64,000 bases of DNA, taken from Rufibacter immobilis. GTDB taxonomy: Bacteria > Bacteroidota > Bacteroidia > Cytophagales > Hymenobacteraceae. Under the pieces are notes generated by a model that saw only the letters and a list, made by a program, of their open reading frames with translations, was not told the DNA's origin and did not search any database. A program made the position numbers and the translations under genes. Location: positions 544,626 through 608,625 of the forward strand of contig NZ_RJJE01000017.1 in NCBI RefSeq assembly GCF_003721565.1, given 5' to 3'. Shown piece by piece: positions 60,077-64,000 of this stretch; the stretch's first letter is position 1; the number at the start of each line of letters is the position of its first letter.

Positions 60077-61249
60077 CTACTTGAGCGCGATTGGGTCTGG
60101 CTTTCCGTCCGGGTCTGCGGTGACGGTTCCCTGGGAGCGGAGGTTGCCCCCGGAGAGGGCGAGCAGGCCGGCCACGTGCGGGGCGGCGTAGGAGGTGCCG
60201 CTGCCGGTGGCGTAGCCCGAGCCCTTCCAGGTGGTCCTCACGTTCGTTCCGGGGGCGGCGTAGCGCACGGAGGCCCCGAAGTTGGAGGTGGGGCTGAACT
60301 TGCCGTTGCTGTCCATGTTGGAGACCACGTACACGTTGGGGGCCACCACGCGGGCGGGGGAGTCGGCCTTGCAGTCCACGTAGGAGTTGCCGGCGGCCAC
60401 CACCACGAACATGCCCTTGGCGGCGGTCTTCTTCACCAGGTCGTCGAGCATGGTGGAGCCGTCCACCCTGAGGCTCATGTTGACCACGTCGCCCGCCTTG
60501 CCGTTCTGGTAGGCGTAGTTGAGGGCCGAGTAGATGCGGGTGAGCGTGCCGGCGCCCTTGTCGTCGAATACCCTGAGAGCCACGATGGTGGCGTTGGCCG
60601 CCACGCCCACCACGCCCAGGCCGTTGTCCTTGGCCCCGATCACCCCGGCCACGCCGGTGCCGTGGCCGTAGCCGTCCTCCCAGGAGCTAACCCCGGAGAT
60701 GAAGGACTTGCTGCGCGCCTTGTCCACGTTCAGGTCGGGGTGGGAGGACTGCACGCCCGAGTCGATCACCCACACCGTCTTGCCCGTGCCGTCGCCGTAG
60801 CCCACCCGCGCCACGCCCCACGGGATCTCCTGCGTGGAGCTGGTCGTGCTGGTCGCGGAGGTAGAAGACGGTGTGGCTTTCCCCAGCAGGACAGCCTGCT
60901 CAGGCTCCACGTAGGCCACGCTTTCGTCTTGTCTCAGCTGCTGGACCTCGTCTTTGGAAAGGTTTCCGGTGAAGCCGCTGGCGCTATTGCCGTTGAACAG
61001 TTCGCTTACCCGGCTCCGGCTGATGCCTAATCTCTGCATAAGCCGCTCCCGGCGCTCCTGGGTAGAACTCAGGTTGCCGTCCTTCATCACCACGATGTAC
61101 TTGCCGTCAACGGCGTTGGACACGGCGGCGGGCGCCATGGGCGCGGTGGCCGTCTCCTCCAGGAGCTCGTCTTTCTGGCAGCCCGCCATGGAGAACACGG
61201 AGGCCAGGGCGAAGAAGGAGACCGCTTTTTTGAAGTTGTTGGATTTCAT
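60077..61249 (-). CDS. S8 (subtilisin-like) serine peptidase lipoprotein
   Basis: A 390-residue subtilase. The lipoprotein signal (FFALASVFSMAGCQKDELLE) has acidic residues after the lipid Cys, a pattern linked to surface display in Bacteroidetes. An I9-type inhibitor prodomain follows (GKYIVVMKDGNLSS to ESVAYVEPEQAV). The catalytic triad is Asp in TVWVIDSGVQSSHPDL, His in GYGHGTGVAGVIGA, and Ser in GSGTSYAAPHVAGLLA, with oxyanion Asn in VVVAAGNSYVD. The catalytic-domain codons are very GC-rich (about 68% in one sampled 60-base line), unlike the prodomain. ATG at 61249 is chosen over an upstream frame start at 61369. Confidence 0.92.
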   Translation of the reverse strand: MKSNNFKKAVSFFALASVFSMAGCQKDELLEETATAPMAPAAVSNAVDGKYIVVMKDGNLSSTQERRERLMQRLGISRSRVSELFNGNSASGFTGNLSKDEVQQLRQDESVAYVEPEQAVLLGKATPSSTSATSTTSSTQEIPWGVARVGYGDGTGKTVWVIDSGVQSSHPDLNVDKARSKSFISGVSSWEDGYGHGTGVAGVIGAKDNGLGVVGVAANATIVALRVFDDKGAGTLTRIYSALNYAYQNGKAGDVVNMSLRVDGSTMLDDLVKKTAAKGMFVVVAAGNSYVDCKADSPARVVAPNVYVVSNMDSNGKFSPTSNFGASVRYAAPGTNVRTTWKGSGYATGSGTSYAAPHVAGLLALSGGNLRSQGTVTADPDGKPDPIALK

Positions 61250-61557
61250 AGTCCAGATTTTATTGGTTAGTAAAAATTCATTCATAGGATCAATGCAATT
61301 GGATTCCAGCAGGTGTCTGTGTTGCCGCTGCATAAGCCAAATGTAATGAATAATACAAAAAACTAGCAAGCTGATGGATAAAATAATTGCTTGATATGAA
61401 ACCCGTTATATAGAACTATATAAATGTATAAGTAAGATAATGTTCAAGTACAAGATTGATAAAACACTTCAGATTTGAGAGTAGTATTAGCTTTTATGCC
61501 TTTTCAAGCAAAAAAAGAAAATATCATTGCCAAAATAATTAGTGGTTTGCTAAAGAA
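61250..61557. other. AT-rich divergent intergenic region
   Basis: About 310 bp between the S8 peptidase and HTH-S24 genes. It is strongly AT-rich (for example around 61370-61450). No convincing open frame or RNA was seen; promoters for both genes must lie here but no full consensus stands out. Confidence 0.5.
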
Positions 61558-61573
61558 TTAGTACTTTTACTAA
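61558..61573. promoter_or_regulatory. Palindromic operator candidate of the HTH-S24 gene
   Basis: TTAGTA-CTTT-TACTAA, a 6-bp inverted repeat 25 bases before the ATG at 61598, suitable for autoregulation by the dimeric HTH protein. Confidence 0.35.
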
Positions 61574-61597
61574 GTCAAAAAATCAACAGATAATTTT

Positions 61598-62359
61598 ATG
61601 CTGAGCACTAATCTGAAATATCTAAGAAAGCAATCCAATCTAACCCAGGTACAACTGGCTGAGAAGCTGGAGATAAAGAGATCTTTGATTGGTGCCTATG
61701 AAGAGGGGCGGGCGGAGCCTAAACTGGCTACACTTATGAAAATGGCGCAGGTGTTCAAACTGTCTGTGGATGAGTTGATCAACCCAGATCTTCCCAACCT
61801 TTCCAAAGCAGCAGGAACCAGCCGTCAGCCTAACGTAAAGGTGCTCTCTATTACCGTAGATAGCCAGAACCGTGAGAATATTGAACTAGTCCCTTATAAG
61901 GCCAGTGCCGGTTACCTGAATGGCTACGCCGATCCTGAGTTCATGGAAGAGTTGCCTAAATTCAGGTTACCCATGATTCAGAGCCCCGGCACCTACCGCG
62001 CCTTTGAGATCAAGGGTGATTCCATGCTGCCCATCCCGTCAGGTACTGTCATTGTAGGGCGGTATGTGGAGAATTGGCAGGAAATCAAAGACGGTACTCC
62101 GTGTATTGTGGTGAGCCTGCAGGAAGGGATTGTCTTCAAGCGCATCTATCACCAACAGAAGCAGACCGCTTTGCGCCTGCATTCAGACAACCCAATCTAT
62201 GAACCATATGAAGTGCCTTTGGAAGATGTAGTGGAGCTGTGGGAAGCCAAAGCTTATATTAGTACTACATTCCCTATGGCTGAAATTTCTCTGGATAAAC
62301 TTACTTCATTGGTTTTGGATCTTCAGCAGGAAGTGAAGAAATTGAAGACTTCTAGATAA
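61598..62359 (+). CDS. XRE-HTH regulator with S24 (LexA-like) domain
   Basis: A 253-residue repressor. Residues 5-60 are an XRE helix-turn-helix (LKYLRKQSNLTQVQLAEKLE then IKRSLIGAYEEGRAEPKLAT). Residues about 95-215 form an S24 peptidase-like fold, with candidate catalytic Ser in EIKGDSMLPIPSGT and Lys in GIVFKRIYHQ. A possible self-cleavage Ala-Gly sits in YKASAGYLNG. This resembles phage CI or LexA-like repressors that respond to RecA, but no SOS or phage genes are adjacent. A C-terminal helix (LTSLVLDLQQEVKKLK) may aid dimerisation. Confidence 0.88.
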   Translation: MLSTNLKYLRKQSNLTQVQLAEKLEIKRSLIGAYEEGRAEPKLATLMKMAQVFKLSVDELINPDLPNLSKAAGTSRQPNVKVLSITVDSQNRENIELVPYKASAGYLNGYADPEFMEELPKFRLPMIQSPGTYRAFEIKGDSMLPIPSGTVIVGRYVENWQEIKDGTPCIVVSLQEGIVFKRIYHQQKQTALRLHSDNPIYEPYEVPLEDVVELWEAKAYISTTFPMAEISLDKLTSLVLDLQQEVKKLKTSR

Positions 62360-62376
62360 TAGACTTCTTCGTCATG

Positions 62377-62422
62377 CTGCCGTTTCGGGGCCGTTTTTTC
62401 AAAAACAGCCCCTAAACGGCAG
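62377..62422. terminator. Dispersed palindrome, two-mismatch stem
   Basis: CTGCCGTTTCGGGGCCG then five T, TC, five A, CAGCCCCTAAACGGCAG. Two positions are mismatched (C/A and C/A pairs). It separates the HTH-S24 and pirin genes. Confidence 0.78.
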
Positions 62423-62501
62423 AACTGTTTTTAGATCAGCAGCAGAAGAATAACCCAGCAAGCAGGGGTGCGTATTTATTCCTAAATATAACGCTATCTC
62501 C

Positions 62502-63218
62502 ATGATCAAAGTGATTCCTGCCTCAGACCGCCACCATTCCGCCCATGGCTGGTTAGACTCTTACTTTCTGTTTTCCTTCGCAGATTATTATGATTTAAAC
62601 AATGTGCAGTGGGGACCCCTGCGGGTTTTTAATGACGACTACATCCAGGGCAACAGCGGGTTCCCAGAGCATGCGCACAGTGAAATGGAGATAGTCACCA
62701 TTGTGTTGGAAGGAGAGGTAACCCACACTGACAGCCTGGGCAACAACACCGTGATCAAGGCAGGAGAAGTGCAGCGCATGACCGCTGGTACGGGAATCAG
62801 GCACTCAGAGCACAACCATTCAGACAAAGACCTGCATTTATACCAATTGTGGTTTCTGAGTAATAAAAAAGGATTAGCGCCCAGTTATGAGCAGAAAGCC
62901 ATTGATTACACCGGGGAGAAAAATGAGTTGATTCCGTTGGTAACGGGGCAGAGAGTACTGGAGGATGTTCTGTATATGAATTCAAACTCTACGGTGTACC
63001 ATGCCAACCTCAGAGATGGCAAAGAGATTGATTTCAAGACTTTCCCTATCCGGAAGAGCCTCCTGTACGTTACGTCCGGGGAGTTGTTCGTCAATGGAAT
63101 GCAGGTGCAGAAAAATGACCAGGTACGAACTGCCGATGTAGATGCCTTACGCATTAAAGCCACCGCCGACAGCTCTTTTATTCTGATAGATTTACCAGGA
63201 GTGGAGGCTAATTTTTAG
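62502..63218 (+). CDS. Pirin-family protein
   Basis: A 238-residue bicupin of the pirin/YhhW type. The N-terminal cupin has the metal ligands in GFPEHAHSEMEIVTIVLEGE (His-His, Glu) and GTGIRHSEHNHSDKDLHLYQ. Bacterial pirins of this kind can oxidise quercetin; the physiological role is uncertain. Single gene with its own hairpin terminator downstream. Confidence 0.92.
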   Translation: MIKVIPASDRHHSAHGWLDSYFLFSFADYYDLNNVQWGPLRVFNDDYIQGNSGFPEHAHSEMEIVTIVLEGEVTHTDSLGNNTVIKAGEVQRMTAGTGIRHSEHNHSDKDLHLYQLWFLSNKKGLAPSYEQKAIDYTGEKNELIPLVTGQRVLEDVLYMNSNSTVYHANLRDGKEIDFKTFPIRKSLLYVTSGELFVNGMQVQKNDQVRTADVDALRIKATADSSFILIDLPGVEANF

Positions 63219-63243
63219 ATACATCTATTTCCTTAAGAACATT

Positions 63244-63282
63244 ACAAGAAGGCGCTCCAGCAAAGGGCGCCTTCTTGTTTTA
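63244..63282 (+). terminator. Intrinsic terminator of the pirin gene
   Basis: ACAAGAAGGCGC, an 11-base loop, GCGCCTTCTTGT (12 bp), then TTTTA. Confidence 0.8.
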
Positions 63283-63552
63283 GGCATCTACGAGATTTAC
63301 CTAGAGGGTAAGAGACAACTCTATATTCTTTAGAGGTTAAGCCTTTAGAACTTGATCTACAGCTCTTTCTTAATATAAAGATATTAAAATATTTATTTTA
63401 CTGAGTATATAAGTATTGGATTTTAATGATAAAATTAAAGGGGTAAATACGTAAAAATCATTATAAAAATTTAATAGAATGCTGTTACTTAATTTATTAG
63501 GCACGTATAACTCCAATGTTACTACTTTTTAAAATATTATTTTTAAAAGACT
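63283..63552. other. AT-rich upstream region of the Gly-Thr-Thr lipoprotein
   Basis: About 270 bp of strongly AT-rich sequence with no open frame of note. It must hold the promoter of the following gene, but no TTG-N19-TAnnTTTG match was found. Confidence 0.45.
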
Positions 63553-64000
63553 ATGAAAAAGAAATGGATATCACTCATGATGGCCCCAGTATTTGTGGCT
63601 AGTTTATCATTGGCATCTTGTGATGATGACGACGACGCAACTGCAAGACCATCAGGAACTACTGGTACTACTGGCACAACGGGTACTACTGGCACAACGG
63701 GTACTACTGGCACAACCGGAACTACGGGTACAACCGGAACTACAGGTACAACTGGAACAACCGGAACCACAGGTACAACCGGAACCACAGGTACAACCGG
63801 TACTACAGGTACAACCGGAACCACAGGTACAACCGGTACTACAGGTACAACCGGTACTACAGGTACAACCGGTACTACAGGTACAACGGGTACAACCGGT
63901 ACAACTGGAACCACAGGTACAACCGGAACTACAGGTACAACTGGTACAACCGGAACTACAGGTACAACCGGAACAACTGGAACTACAGGTACAACCGGAA
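63553..64000 (+). CDS. Lipoprotein with long Gly-Thr-Thr repeats (partial)
   Basis: An open frame from ATG 63553 to the window end (149 codons, no stop reached). The signal [20 protein letters not shown] ends in lipobox LASC at Cys23, followed by five Asp, an acidic start typical of surface-exposed Bacteroidetes lipoproteins. After ATARPS, from residue 35 (63655) every codon reads Gly-Thr-Thr, about 38 triplets to the edge. This is collagen-like Gly-X-Y spacing and offers many Thr for O-glycosylation, by analogy with the Thr-rich BclA collagen region. The C-terminal domain is outside the window. Confidence 0.88.
   Translation, partial: MKKKWISLMMAPVFVASLSLASCDDDDDATARPSGTTGTTGTTGTTGTTGTTGTTGTTGTTGTTGTTGTTGTTGTTGTTGTTGTTGTTGTTGTTGTTGTTGTTGTTGTTGTTGTTGTTGTTGTTGTTGTTGTTGTTGTTGTTGTTGTTG
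63655..64000 (+). repeat. 9-bp coding tandem repeat (Gly-Thr-Thr)
   Basis: GGN-ACN-ACN units, about 38 copies to the window edge. Silent positions vary (GGTACAACC, GGAACTACA, GGCACAACG), so selection keeps the amino acids while the DNA drifts. It is open to copy-number change by slippage. Confidence 0.92.

Noticed and set aside
60176..61030. A 284-codon plus-strand frame rich in Gly, Val and His.
   Set aside because: It is a by-product of the high GC of the S8 peptidase gene on the other strand.
63543..63914. A minus-strand frame of Val-Pro-Val repeats.
   Set aside because: It is the complement of the Gly-Thr-Thr coding repeat, which has a signal peptide and lipobox on the plus strand.
63655..64000. 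Short direct repeats that might suggest a CRISPR array.
   Set aside because: The unit is 9 bp with no spacers and is in frame in a lipoprotein gene.

Overview
The window looks like chromosome from a Bacteroidetes bacterium of the order Cytophagales, most likely family Hymenobacteraceae (Rufibacter/Pontibacter-like; this placement is inferred, no search was run). Supporting signs are Bacteroidetes promoters (TTG, about 19-20 bases, TAnnTTTG), an ECF sigma factor paired with a FecR anti-sigma factor, DUF1573, DUF4296, DUF922 and Bat-type proteins, a fused E1 alpha/beta dehydrogenase, and lipoproteins with acidic residues after the lipid cysteine. No rRNA, tRNA, CRISPR array, phage, transposase or integrase was seen.

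Layout: 1-1.1 kb FecR/sigma pair. 1.2-14.7 kb housekeeping and metabolism: UMF1-type transporter, amidohydrolase, AMP nucleosidase, alanine dehydrogenase, DUF1573, branched-chain 2-oxoacid dehydrogenase E1 fusion, LuxE-like protein, sigma-54-type response regulator, PhzF. 14.77-17.83 kb is a low-GC block of three minus-strand genes separated by attC-like sites, a gene-cassette array without an integrase, followed by a RES/Xre toxin-antitoxin pair. 19.1-31.4 kb: DctA, HxlR/nitroreductase, aldo/keto reductase, Nudix, thioesterase, RecD-like helicase, DUF1573, YggS, a partial Bat/DUF58 group and a CsaA-like protein. 31.5-43.9 kb: Rieske/FAD oxidoreductase, DUF922, MATE, aminotransferase, EgtD/EgtB, MenC, sirtuin, TopA, SixA.

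44.1-54.8 kb is the most striking region. A ParA ATPase gene precedes a 1821-residue soluble chemoreceptor carrying 12 tandem 92-residue double-HAMP units (exactly 12 x 276 bp), then CheW, CheY, a CheB with a dead receiver domain, CheA and a two-site CheC. There is no CheR and no flagellar gene. I read it as a cytoplasmic chemosensory array whose position may be set by the ParA. Next come polyamine genes (AdoMet decarboxylase-spermidine synthase fusion, agmatinase), a small membrane protein, RecQ, a mosaic-GC subtilase lipoprotein, an HTH-S24 regulator, a pirin, and the start of a lipoprotein made of Gly-Thr-Thr repeats that runs off the window.

Overlaid on everything is a dispersed palindrome family with core GCGTTTAGGGGCTGTTTTT and its complement, about 20 loci in 64 kb. 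Most sit at gene ends as terminators, and one lies in frame inside egtB. Several copies have flanks unique to the locus that are themselves perfectly self-complementary.
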